DNA from: a bacterium
Lineage (GTDB): Bacteria > Eremiobacterota > Eremiobacteria > Baltobacterales > Baltobacteraceae
Length of the DNA stretch: 7,166 nucleotides
NCBI GenBank assembly: GCA_021781095.1
Contig: JAJXXM010000022.1
Coordinates: 1 to 7,166, forward strand
Direction of reading: 5' to 3'
Numbering within the stretch: position 1 is the stretch's first letter; every line of letters begins with the position of its first letter. The position numbers were made by a program, and so were the translations under genes. The notes beneath the pieces were generated by a model, which was not told the origin of the DNA, did not search any database, and saw only the letters and a program-made list of their open reading frames with translations. This document shows, one piece after another, positions 1 to 5,186 of the stretch.

Positions 1-738
1 GGCGACGAACGCAAGTGCGACCGCCCGCTCCCGATCCGCGATGGGAGTTCCGCGCCCTCGCGCGAGCCGATTGACGATATCCCCCCAGCGACGCAATAAC
101 TCACGGCGCACAGCGGAAAAATCCTCACGCGTCAGCCCGGTTACTGCGACGTGCGCGCGCTCGAAGCTCATCCACGGCTCATCGAAGAGCAGGCGTGCGA
201 GCGTACGGGTGCGCTGCTCGCTAGCAGCGAGCGTGCAGAGGACGCAGGTCGTCCCGGCATGGGGCGCGATCGGCGCTCCACATCGGTTGCATACGTTCCA
301 CCCGAGAGCGGCTTTTGCCCGCCGGTCGGCCTCGATTTCAGCGCGAAGCCGAGCGAGCGCTTCTTTGGCATCCTTACTCGGCGGTCGCTGCTCCCGGATT
401 GCCGATCGTGCGGTCGCGCTCCCCGGCGATGCCTGCGCGGGGCGCGCCTTGCGCCCCGGAATCCGGCCGACGCGGTAGATCAGCTTCGTTACCTCGTAGC
501 CGTGGAGCGCGAGTTGCTTGAGAATCGCCTCTTCGAGCCAGGCGAGGTTGGCGATCCACCCGTTCGAACTCGCGACGATCGTCAGTTCTCCGCCGGCAAA
601 GGCGCGCGGGTAGGTATGCCCGGCGAGCGCGATCCCGACGATCTCGCCCCAATGGCCCTGCAATATCGCGAGCGGGTCGCCGATCGGGGTGCCGAGATCG
701 ATGCTGCGTAACGCCTCGCCGAGCGCGGTGAATTTCAT
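1..738 (-). CDS. DUF721 / DciA-like protein with zinc-ribbon motif, partial (3' end outside window)
   Basis: The frame is open from an ATG at 738 to the left edge, giving 246 visible residues without a stop. Residues 1-95 match the DUF721 (DciA) pattern: a W-G-E-I-V-G core near residues 30-35, a G-H-T-Y-P turn, a beta strand E-L-T-I-V, a Trp at 61, and the ending Y-R-V-G-R-I. DciA proteins act in the cytoplasm as loaders or partners of the DnaB replicative helicase in bacteria lacking DnaC or DnaI. Residues 96-146 are a charged Ala/Arg-rich linker. Cys150, Cys153, Cys165 and Cys168 form a CxxC-x11-CxxC motif that looks zinc-binding. A further basic, helical-looking stretch follows to residue 246. 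Its ATGA start overlaps the recF stop by 4 bp, implying coupled translation. The family call is firm. The helicase-loading role is inferred from the family, and the zinc site is inferred from the cysteines. Confidence 0.85.
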   Translation of the reverse strand, partial: MKFTALGEALRSIDLGTPIGDPLAILQGHWGEIVGIALAGHTYPRAFAGGELTIVASSNGWIANLAWLEEAILKQLALHGYEVTKLIYRVGRIPGRKARPAQASPGSATARSAIREQRPPSKDAKEALARLRAEIEADRRAKAALGWNVCNRCGAPIAPHAGTTCVLCTLAASEQRTRTLARLLFDEPWMSFERAHVAVTGLTREDFSAVRRELLRRWGDIVNRLARGRGTPIADRERAVALAFVA

Positions 739-1838
739 GCGACGCGTTCGACCCGCGCGCCCTCGATCGAGAACGCCGTTGCACCCGGCAATGCATGCTC
801 GAGGTGCGTCGCGGTGACGAAGGCCTGTTCGAAGTCGCCCAATCCCTCGAGAAAACGGCGCGCTCGGTCGGGATCGAGCTCGGAGAGGACGTCGTCGAGC
901 AGCAAGAGCGGCGCCTCGCCGGTCGCCGCGGCCATCGCGCGGTACTCGGCGACCTTCAATGCCAGCAGCGCGGTGCGATGCTGCCCTTGCGAGCCGTACT
1001 CCGCGAGCGGACGTCCCTCGAGCGCGAGCGTCAGGTCGTCGCGGTGTGGGCCGACGAGCGCTATCCCGCGCGCCCGTTCGCGGGGGCGCGCCGCGTCGAG
1101 CGCGCGCGCAAACCGTTCGCGCAGCGCCGCTTCGTCGTCGCCGATCTCGTACCCGATCGCGCTGCTATAGCCGAGCGCGAATTCTTCGCCCGCGCTCCAA
1201 CGATGGTGCTCGGCGCGGGCATGCGGGCTCAGCGCTTGCACGTACTGCGCGCGCGCCAGCGTCATGCGCGCGCCGCGTTCGAGCATCGTCCGATCGTAAA
1301 TGGCGAAGAGCTCTTCGTCGTAGGGCGGACCGGCGCGAAGGAGTGCGTTTTTCTGGCGTAACGTCCGCGTGTACATCGCTAACGCGGTGTAATAATGCGG
1401 CTGCTCCTGTGCCAAGGCGAGATTTAAAAAAGCGCGCCGCAGGCCCGGTGCTCCGACGATCAACGCGAGGTCGGCGGGAGCGAAGCTCACCACACGGAGC
1501 CTCCCGAGAAAGTGGGCGTATCGCACCGCCCGACCGTTGATGGTCAGCGTCTTGCGCGTTGCGCGCTCCCCGCGCGCGATGGTACAGCCGAGGGTGACGT
1601 TCCCTGAACGAACGACCGCTTCGGCACTGACGGCGGCGATGCCGTAGCCGTCACGGACGATCTCTGCTTCGCGTGAGGTGCGAAAAGATTTTCCGGTGCC
1701 TAACAAACCGATCGCTTCGAGAAGATTACTCTTCCCTTGCGCGTTACGCCCCAGAAAGACGTTGAGCCCCGTTTGCGGCTCGATCGTCGCCTCGCCGTAA
1801 TTGCGGCAATTTGCCAACGAAATGCGCGTGATGCGCAT
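735..1838 (-). CDS. recF: DNA replication and repair protein RecF
   Basis: RecF is an SMC/ABC-type ATPase that binds gapped DNA and, with RecO and RecR, helps load RecA during recombinational repair and restart of stalled forks. The 367-residue product has the normal family length. Motifs in order: Walker A G-R-N-A-Q-G-K-S at residues 30-37, K-S-F-R-T soon after, the family block with P-x-L-R-R-A-F-L-N and a Q-K-N-A-L-L element mid-protein, G-P-H-R-D-D-L, the ABC signature S-Q-G-Q at 283-286, and Walker B L-L-L-L-D-D at 311-316 followed by V-L-S-E-L-D. All catalytic motifs look intact. The ATG at 1838 lies 4 bp after the dnaN stop and has no good Shine-Dalgarno, so translation is probably coupled to dnaN. 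The product starts directly with the family-typical first strand (M-R-I-T-R-I-S-L), which supports this start. Confidence 0.97.
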   Translation of the reverse strand: MRITRISLANCRNYGEATIEPQTGLNVFLGRNAQGKSNLLEAIGLLGTGKSFRTSREAEIVRDGYGIAAVSAEAVVRSGNVTLGCTIARGERATRKTLTINGRAVRYAHFLGRLRVVSFAPADLALIVGAPGLRRAFLNLALAQEQPHYYTALAMYTRTLRQKNALLRAGPPYDEELFAIYDRTMLERGARMTLARAQYVQALSPHARAEHHRWSAGEEFALGYSSAIGYEIGDDEAALRERFARALDAARPRERARGIALVGPHRDDLTLALEGRPLAEYGSQGQHRTALLALKVAEYRAMAAATGEAPLLLLDDVLSELDPDRARRFLEGLGDFEQAFVTATHLEHALPGATAFSIEGARVERVA

Positions 1839-1842
1839 CGAG

Positions 1843-2961
1843 TTATTGGCGCAACGGCATCAGCACGTAGAGCTGCGACGCACCTTCCGTCGGTTCGGCC
1901 GGGGTCAAAGCCGCGGGCGAAAGTGGGCCGACGAATTCAATGTGACACTGCGAGCTCTTCACGTGGTTGAGCACTTCGATCATATAACGCGCGTTGAACG
2001 CGATCGTGAGATCGTCACCGACTTGGTCGATCTCGATCTCTTCGTAGGCGTTTCCGGAACGTTCGGAGTTTGCGGTGACGATCAGCGTGTGATTGGAGAG
2101 ATTCATCTTCACCATTGAAGCGCGGTCGCCGGCGACGAGTTCGGCACGGCGTAGCGCGCCGACGAGCGTGGAGACGTTCGCGGTGATTTTCCGGTCGAAT
2201 TTCGCCGGGATCACCTGCTGGTAATTCGGATATTGTCCGTCAACCAATCGCACCGTTACGGCGGCGTTTTCAGCGGAGAATTGTAACTGATTGTTTTGCG
2301 CGCCGAGGACGTTAACGCTCACGCGATCGGCACCGGCGAGATTACGCGCGGTCTCGGCGAGCGCTCGCGACGGCACGATAAAACGTTCGTGTCCGCCCGG
2401 CGATTCATCGAGCGTGGTTTCGTAGCGCGCGAGCCGGTAACCATCGGTCGCTACCATCGTGAGTTTGTCGCCTTCGATCTCGAGCAGCGTTCCCATCATG
2501 ACCGCGCCGCGCGCTTCTTCGGAGGCCGCGGCAAAAATGACGGCGTCGATTCCTTCGCGCAGACGTTTTCCGGAGAGCGCGAATTGGGCGCCTTTGACGG
2601 CGGCCGGCAGCGGCGGATATTCCTCGCCTGGGAGCGCGTTGAAATCGTAGTTCGTTCGTTCGCACTTCACGCTGACGCGATTCGGCGTTCCGCTGAGGTC
2701 GAGCGTCGAGGTCTGCGAGAGGTTCGCCAGATAACCTGCGAACAGCTTTGCCGGCACGGTGACGCTGCCCGGTTCTTCAATCTCGGCCTTGAGCCGCTGC
2801 TCGAGGGTCAGTTCGAGGTCGGTTGCGCGTACGGAGACGGAGCCGTTCTCGGCTTGAATGAGTACGTTGGAAAGGATCGGCACCGTCGTGTGCGCGTTTA
2901 CGACTTTGTTTGCCGCGCCAACGGCGGCCGAGATTTCCTTGGTCTCACAAGATAGCTTCAC
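1843..2961 (-). CDS. dnaN: DNA polymerase III sliding clamp, beta subunit
   Basis: DnaN forms the ring-shaped dimer that holds DNA polymerase III on DNA and recruits other clamp-binding proteins. The 372 residues fit the usual 365-380 and should make three similar clamp folds of about 120 residues each. Recognisable points are the start M-K-L-S-C, the stretch T-V-P-I-L-S-N-V-L in domain I, the D-G-Y-R-L-A segment in domain II, Q-Y-P-N-Y-Q near the domain II/III junction, and the ending Y-V-L-M-P-L-R-Q, which is the usual C-terminal clamp motif. The start is GTG at 2961, preceded 11 nt upstream by an AAGAGGA ribosome-binding site. Nearby ATG and GTG codons upstream are in another frame. It is separated from dnaA by 246 bp with its own probable promoter, and is followed after 4 bp by recF. 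Confidence 0.97.
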   Translation of the reverse strand: MKLSCETKEISAAVGAANKVVNAHTTVPILSNVLIQAENGSVSVRATDLELTLEQRLKAEIEEPGSVTVPAKLFAGYLANLSQTSTLDLSGTPNRVSVKCERTNYDFNALPGEEYPPLPAAVKGAQFALSGKRLREGIDAVIFAAASEEARGAVMMGTLLEIEGDKLTMVATDGYRLARYETTLDESPGGHERFIVPSRALAETARNLAGADRVSVNVLGAQNNQLQFSAENAAVTVRLVDGQYPNYQQVIPAKFDRKITANVSTLVGALRRAELVAGDRASMVKMNLSNHTLIVTANSERSGNAYEEIEIDQVGDDLTIAFNARYMIEVLNHVKSSQCHIEFVGPLSPAALTPAEPTEGASQLYVLMPLRQ

Positions 2962-2972
2962 AGTTACTCACG

Positions 2973-2979
2973 TCCTCTT
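2973..2979 (-). promoter_or_regulatory. Ribosome-binding site of dnaN
   Basis: On the minus strand this reads AAGAGGA, ending 11 nt before the GTG start codon of dnaN. The spacing is slightly long. It supports the GTG, because no in-frame ATG with a better site lies nearby. Confidence 0.6.
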
Positions 2980-3004
2980 GCATGTAAGCCGTCGTTCTTT
3001 ATTG

Positions 3005-3033
3005 AGTATAAAAGTAGTCGTCGTACCAGTAGA
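3005..3033 (-). promoter_or_regulatory. Candidate dnaN promoter
   Basis: On the minus strand a TATACT hexamer at 3010-3005 matches the -10 consensus at 5 of 6 bases. It lies in the only clearly AT-rich patch of the dnaA-dnaN gap, about 44 bp before the dnaN start codon. The hexamer 17 bp upstream (TCTACT) matches the -35 consensus at only 3 of 6 bases. The promoter call therefore rests mainly on the -10 element and its position. Confidence 0.45.
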
Positions 3034-3045
3034 GCGGTGGGGCGT

Positions 3046-3059
3046 GCGAACAAGTTCGC
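3046..3059. repeat. Short inverted repeat upstream of the dnaN promoter
   Basis: GCGAAC and GTTCGC form a perfect 6-bp inverted repeat around a 2-bp centre. It lies about 36 bp upstream of the candidate dnaN -10 element. It has no T-tract on the dnaA-coding strand, so it does not look like a dnaA terminator. The half-sites resemble GAAC/GTTC operators of the LexA type, but those normally have a 4-bp spacer. It could be a binding site for an unknown dimeric regulator. Confidence 0.4.
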
Positions 3060-3099
3060 TTTTCGCCTACGGGGACGCGGCTTTCGACCGCATCGACCG

Positions 3100-3108
3100 T
3101 GTGGGTAA
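3100..3108 (-). promoter_or_regulatory. DnaA box (TTACCCACA), dnaA-dnaN gap
   Basis: The minus strand reads TTACCCACA, matching the consensus TTATCCACA at 8 of 9 positions. It lies between dnaA and dnaN, facing the other box at 3158. It may take part in origin function or in DnaA control of dnaN. Confidence 0.55.
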
Positions 3109-3157
3109 GGCTGCGAGCCGTTCTTCGCAGTTTCGGGCGATCGCAGCGACGGTTTTG

Positions 3158-3166
3158 TTATCCACC
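3158..3166 (+). promoter_or_regulatory. DnaA box (TTATCCACC), dnaA-dnaN gap
   Basis: This matches TTATCCACA at 8 of 9 positions, differing only at the last base. It is 42 bp downstream of the dnaA stop codon and in opposite orientation to the box at 3100. Together they suggest a second DnaA-binding cluster on the far side of dnaA. Confidence 0.6.
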
Positions 3167-3207
3167 TTCGTACACCGCCCCTGTACGTCGGTGCGTGGAG
3201 AGTGGGT

Positions 3208-4623
3208 TTAGCGGCGACATGCGTCGATCAGGCGCTCGACCCGGTTGCGGAATGCTTCGTCGCGCATCATCTGTTCTTTGATTTTGTTGCGCGCGTAAAT
3301 AATTGTCGTGTGATCTTTCTTCCCGAACTCGCGCGCGATCTGGGGTAGGGAACAATTGGTCAGTTGGGTCGCGACGTACATCGCGATCTGGCGGGGCCCG
3401 GCGACGCGAGCATCGCGGCGCGGGTGATCGAGTTCTTTTAAGGTGAGCCCGTTGGCGGCCGCGACGACCTCTTTGATCTTCGGAATGGTGACCCGGCTGA
3501 CCGAGGCATCGGCGATCAGGCTCTTGAGCGCTTCGCTGGCCAGCTCCGTGGTGATCGGCGATTTCGAGAGCGAGGCGAAGGCGACCACCCGGATCAAGGC
3601 TCCCTCGAGTTCGCGGATGTTCGAGGGAATCACGCGGGCGATAAACGAGGTAACGTCGTCGGGAACCGGGATCCGGTCGGTCTGCGCCTTCTTCCGGAGG
3701 ATCGCTTCACGCGTCTCGATATCGGGGTTTTGGATATCGGTGAGCAGCCCCCACTCAAAGCGGGAGCGGAGCCGCGACTCGAGCGTCTGGATCTCTTTCG
3801 GCGGACGATCGGAGGAGATGATGAGTTGGCGCCCCGACTCGTGGAGCGCATTGAACGTATGGAAGAACTCCTCTTGCGTGGTCTCTTTTCCGGCGAGGAA
3901 CTGGATATCGTCGATGAGCAGCACGTCGACCTGACGGTACTTATTTCGAAATTCCGGCGTTTTGTTGTTTTGTAACGCGATGATGAATTCGTTGGTGAAT
4001 TTCTCGCAGGTGACGTAGACGAGGTTGGCGCCGGGATGATCGACGAGGACGCGGTGGCCGATCGCATGCATGAGATGCGTCTTTCCGAGACCGACGCCGC
4101 CGTAGAGAAAGAGTGGATTGTACGCGCGGGCCGGAGCGGAAGCGACCGCCTGCGCGGCGGCGTGCGCGAAACGGTTGGAGTTTCCGACGACGAACTCTTC
4201 AAAGGTGTAGCGCGCGTTGAGGTTCGCACTGCGCAGGGTATCGAGGGTGCGCGCTTGCGTGACCGCCAAGCTCGGGCTTGCTTCTGCCGAGAGGCCCGGC
4301 TCACGCTCCTCGCGGGCCGGCGCTGCAGCCTGCGCGAGCTGCGCGATCTCTTCGGGTTCGAGGACGCGAATCCGCAACGTAACCGTTTCGCCGAAGACGG
4401 CGCTCAAGGTTTCGACGATCTGCGATTTCAAGCGCGTCTCCACCCATTCGCGTGCGAATCCGGTGTGAACTCCTAATGAGAGCTCACTTCCGTTGATAGC
4501 AAGCAAGTGCATCGGCTTGATCCACATCTCGAAAACCGGCTTCGAAAACGCATCGCGCAGCGCTACTAATGCACTCTCCCAAAGCTCCGTAGAAAACTCC
4601 GAGGTGCCGACCGTCAGCGCCAT
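3208..4623 (-). CDS. dnaA: Chromosomal replication initiator protein DnaA
   Basis: DnaA binds 9-bp boxes at the origin, polymerises with ATP and opens the duplex. The 471 residues have the four-domain layout. Domain I is about residues 1-87 (with L-W and F-E-M-W-I-K-P). A short variable Ala/Glu-rich domain II runs to about 135. The AAA+ domain III carries Walker A G-G-V-G-L-G-K-T at 175-182, Walker B L-L-I-D-D at 235-239, S-S-D-R-P-P at 270-275, the arginine-finger block R-L-R-S-R-F at 284-289 and sensor II N-I-R-E-L-E-G at 335-341. DNA-binding domain IV follows, with R-Q-I-A-M-Y at 411-416 and the D-H-T-T recognition element at 437-440. The start at 4623 has an AAGGAG site 7 nt upstream. In the basic loop, Gly409 sits where E. 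coli has Arg (A-R-P-R-Q), by alignment from memory. The boxes on both sides suggest DnaA autoregulation. Confidence 0.98.
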   Translation of the reverse strand: MALTVGTSEFSTELWESALVALRDAFSKPVFEMWIKPMHLLAINGSELSLGVHTGFAREWVETRLKSQIVETLSAVFGETVTLRIRVLEPEEIAQLAQAAAPAREEREPGLSAEASPSLAVTQARTLDTLRSANLNARYTFEEFVVGNSNRFAHAAAQAVASAPARAYNPLFLYGGVGLGKTHLMHAIGHRVLVDHPGANLVYVTCEKFTNEFIIALQNNKTPEFRNKYRQVDVLLIDDIQFLAGKETTQEEFFHTFNALHESGRQLIISSDRPPKEIQTLESRLRSRFEWGLLTDIQNPDIETREAILRKKAQTDRIPVPDDVTSFIARVIPSNIRELEGALIRVVAFASLSKSPITTELASEALKSLIADASVSRVTIPKIKEVVAAANGLTLKELDHPRRDARVAGPRQIAMYVATQLTNCSLPQIAREFGKKDHTTIIYARNKIKEQMMRDEAFRNRVERLIDACRR

Positions 4624-4630
4624 GCCGTTG

Positions 4631-4636
4631 CTCCTT
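4631..4636 (-). promoter_or_regulatory. Ribosome-binding site of dnaA
   Basis: The minus strand reads AAGGAG, ending 7 nt before the dnaA ATG. This is a strong site at ideal spacing and fixes the dnaA start. I could not find a convincing -35/-10 pair for dnaA between here and the DnaA boxes. Confidence 0.8.
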
Positions 4637-4738
4637 CACAAGCCCGATTAAGAACGTTATCGATGCCCTGCAGCCGGAGCTTGCGAACATCGGGGTGGGT
4701 TCCTCGGCTTGGCTTAATGAGGGCATCTCCCTGCGAAA

Positions 4739-4747
4739 ATATCCACG
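4739..4747 (+). promoter_or_regulatory. Degenerate DnaA box (ATATCCACG)
   Basis: The core TATCCAC is intact and both outer bases differ from consensus (7 of 9). It starts exactly 20 bp before the perfect box in the same orientation, about two helical turns, so both would face the same side of the DNA. Confidence 0.45.
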
Positions 4748-4758
4748 GAGTTGTACAC

Positions 4759-4767
4759 TTATCCACA
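4759..4767 (+). promoter_or_regulatory. Perfect DnaA box (TTATCCACA)
   Basis: This is an exact match to the bacterial consensus TTATCCACA, the only perfect one I found in the window. It lies 136 bp upstream of the dnaA start codon and 16 bp before a T-tract array. It anchors the oriC assignment and probably also DnaA autoregulation. Confidence 0.9.
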
Positions 4768-4782
4768 GCCCTTGTTCCGACG

Positions 4783-4811
4783 CTTTTTCGGTCTTTTTCT
4801 GGTCTTTTGCC
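4783..4811 (+). repeat. Phased T-tract repeat, candidate unwinding element
   Basis: Three imperfect copies follow each other: CTTTTTCGGT (4783-4792), CTTTTTCTGGT (4793-4803) and CTTTTGCC (4804-4811). The T-tracts are centred about 10 bp apart, one per helical turn, which is the arrangement expected to bend DNA. The block starts 15 bp after the perfect DnaA box, and its last copy runs into a degenerate box (TTGCCCACA, 4807-4815). A role as duplex-unwinding or bending element is inferred from position and composition. Confidence 0.5.
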
Positions 4812-4845
4812 CACAATCGAAGGGCTGCCTCGAAGGGGTCGAAAA

Positions 4846-4861
4846 GCCTGTTATAGCAGGC
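4846..4861. repeat. Inverted repeat in oriC region
   Basis: GCCTG and CAGGC form a 5-bp inverted repeat around TTATAG. It lies near the middle of the dnaA-rpmH gap with A-tracts on both sides. No T-run follows on either strand, so it is not a good terminator. On the minus strand the centre reads TGCTATAAC, which resembles an extended -10 element that could serve dnaA. Confidence 0.35.
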
Positions 4862-4895
4862 GAAAAAGGCCATCGGGGGCGCGGAAAAACCCACC

Positions 4896-4904
4896 CTATA
4901 CACA
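4896..4904 (+). promoter_or_regulatory. Degenerate DnaA box (CTATACACA)
   Basis: This fits the relaxed consensus TTATNCACA except for the first base (7 of 9 against the strict form). It is in the same orientation as the perfect box, on the far side of the T- and A-tracts, 33 bp before the rpmH -35 element. Confidence 0.4.
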
Positions 4905-4918
4905 GCTTTCTCAACAGG

Positions 4919-4927
4919 TGTGGAGAG
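4919..4927 (-). promoter_or_regulatory. Degenerate DnaA box (CTCTCCACA)
   Basis: The minus strand reads CTCTCCACA, 7 of 9 against consensus, in opposite orientation to the other boxes of this gap. It lies 9 bp upstream of the rpmH -35 element, so DnaA bound here could touch RNA polymerase. This is a weak site on its own. Confidence 0.3.
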
Positions 4928-4936
4928 CGGCCCTGC

Positions 4937-4966
4937 TTGACGCGCGGGCCCTCCCCTGCCTATACT
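4937..4966 (+). promoter_or_regulatory. Promoter of the rpmH operon
   Basis: TTGACG (4937-4942, 5 of 6) and TATACT (4961-4966, 5 of 6) are spaced by 18 bp and match the sigma70-type consensus well. Transcription would begin at about 4973, leaving a leader of about 54 nt before rpmH. It is the clearest promoter in the window and suits a highly expressed ribosomal-protein operon. Confidence 0.8.
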
Positions 4967-4979
4967 CCCTAAGCCGTCT

Positions 4980-5000
4980 GCCGCCCATCGGCGGCCTTTT
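4980..5000 (+). terminator. Terminator-like hairpin in the rpmH leader
   Basis: GCCGCC (4980-4985) and GGCGGC (4990-4995) can pair as a 6-bp all-GC stem around the loop CATC, followed by CTTTT. It looks like a short intrinsic terminator, but it sits only about 7 nt after the predicted transcription start of rpmH. It might be a 5' stabilising hairpin, an attenuator, or a barrier to transcription entering from the origin. The T-run is short, so termination may be weak. Confidence 0.5.
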
Positions 5001-5012
5001 CAATGTTCACCT

Positions 5013-5017
5013 AGGAG
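5013..5017 (+). promoter_or_regulatory. Ribosome-binding site of rpmH
   Basis: AGGAG lies 9 nt before the rpmH ATG. The site and spacing are good and confirm the start of this very short gene. Confidence 0.8.
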
Positions 5018-5026
5018 CTACAGATT

Positions 5027-5161
5027 ATGAAGCGGACGTACCAGCCGCACAATCGACGCCGCAAGCGCGTCCACGGATTCCTCGAGCGCATGCGCACGAA
5101 GAATGGCCGCAACGTGCTCGCACGTCGGCGCAAGAAGGGGCGTCACCGCCTCAGCGTCTAG
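5027..5161 (+). CDS. rpmH: 50S ribosomal protein L34
   Basis: L34 is a small, very basic protein of the large ribosomal subunit. The 44-residue product begins M-K-R-T-Y-Q-P, has the family core R-K-R-V-H-G-F and R-M-R-T-K, then [11 protein letters not shown], and ends R-L-S-V. Length and sequence match the family from end to end. It is preceded by a good AGGAG site and the strongest promoter in the window, and ends with TAG 25 bp before rnpA. It is the first gene of the right-hand operon, the standard position next to the origin. The +1 frame that later encodes rnpA is also open through the whole gene. Confidence 0.98.
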   Translation: MKRTYQPHNRRRKRVHGFLERMRTKNGRNVLARRRKKGRHRLSV

Positions 5162-5186
5162 GCGGTCGAGCAAGCACCCCGTGCCG

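Larger units (their letters stand above)
4624..5026. other. Probable origin of replication (oriC), dnaA-rpmH intergenic region
   Basis: This 403-bp non-coding segment lies between divergent dnaA and rpmH, the usual oriC position. It holds one perfect DnaA box (4759-4767), several 7/9 boxes (4739, 4807, 4896, 4919), a run of phased T-tracts (4783-4808), A-tracts at about 4842, 4863 and 4885, and a small inverted repeat (4846-4861). The rpmH promoter and leader occupy the right end from 4937. It is less GC-rich than the genes around it, and the T-tract block is a candidate unwinding element. It contains no GATC site. The origin call rests on gene context and boxes. The exact unwinding site is inferred. 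Confidence 0.8.

Noticed and set aside
374..796. 140-residue minus-strand open frame overlapping recF and the DUF721 gene
   Set aside because: It is an Arg-rich shadow frame. The adjacent minus-strand frame starting at 738 carries the clear DUF721 pattern and continues to the window edge.
2296..2955. 219-residue plus-strand open frame opposite dnaN
   Set aside because: It lies fully antisense to the conserved dnaN gene, has no recognisable motif and no ribosome-binding site, and is the kind of long frame expected in high-GC coding DNA.
2945..2983. 12-codon upstream frame (ATG at 2983) overlapping the dnaN start
   Set aside because: An ATG just before the dnaN ribosome-binding site opens a short frame ending inside dnaN, but the ATG has no ribosome-binding site of its own and the frame is short enough to be chance.
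3137..3144. GCGATCGC palindrome in the dnaA-dnaN gap
   Set aside because: It is a single 8-bp palindrome made of bases that are very common in this GC-rich sequence. There is no repeat or spacing pattern to give it meaning.
3630..4304. 224-residue minus-strand open frame inside dnaA in another frame
   Set aside because: Its composition is dominated by Ser and Arg, and it is fully inside dnaA. It is a shadow frame.
4484..4903. 139-residue minus-strand open frame covering the oriC gap and the dnaA 5' end
   Set aside because: It overlaps the dnaA start in another frame and crosses the DnaA boxes. It has no family match and no good ribosome-binding site.
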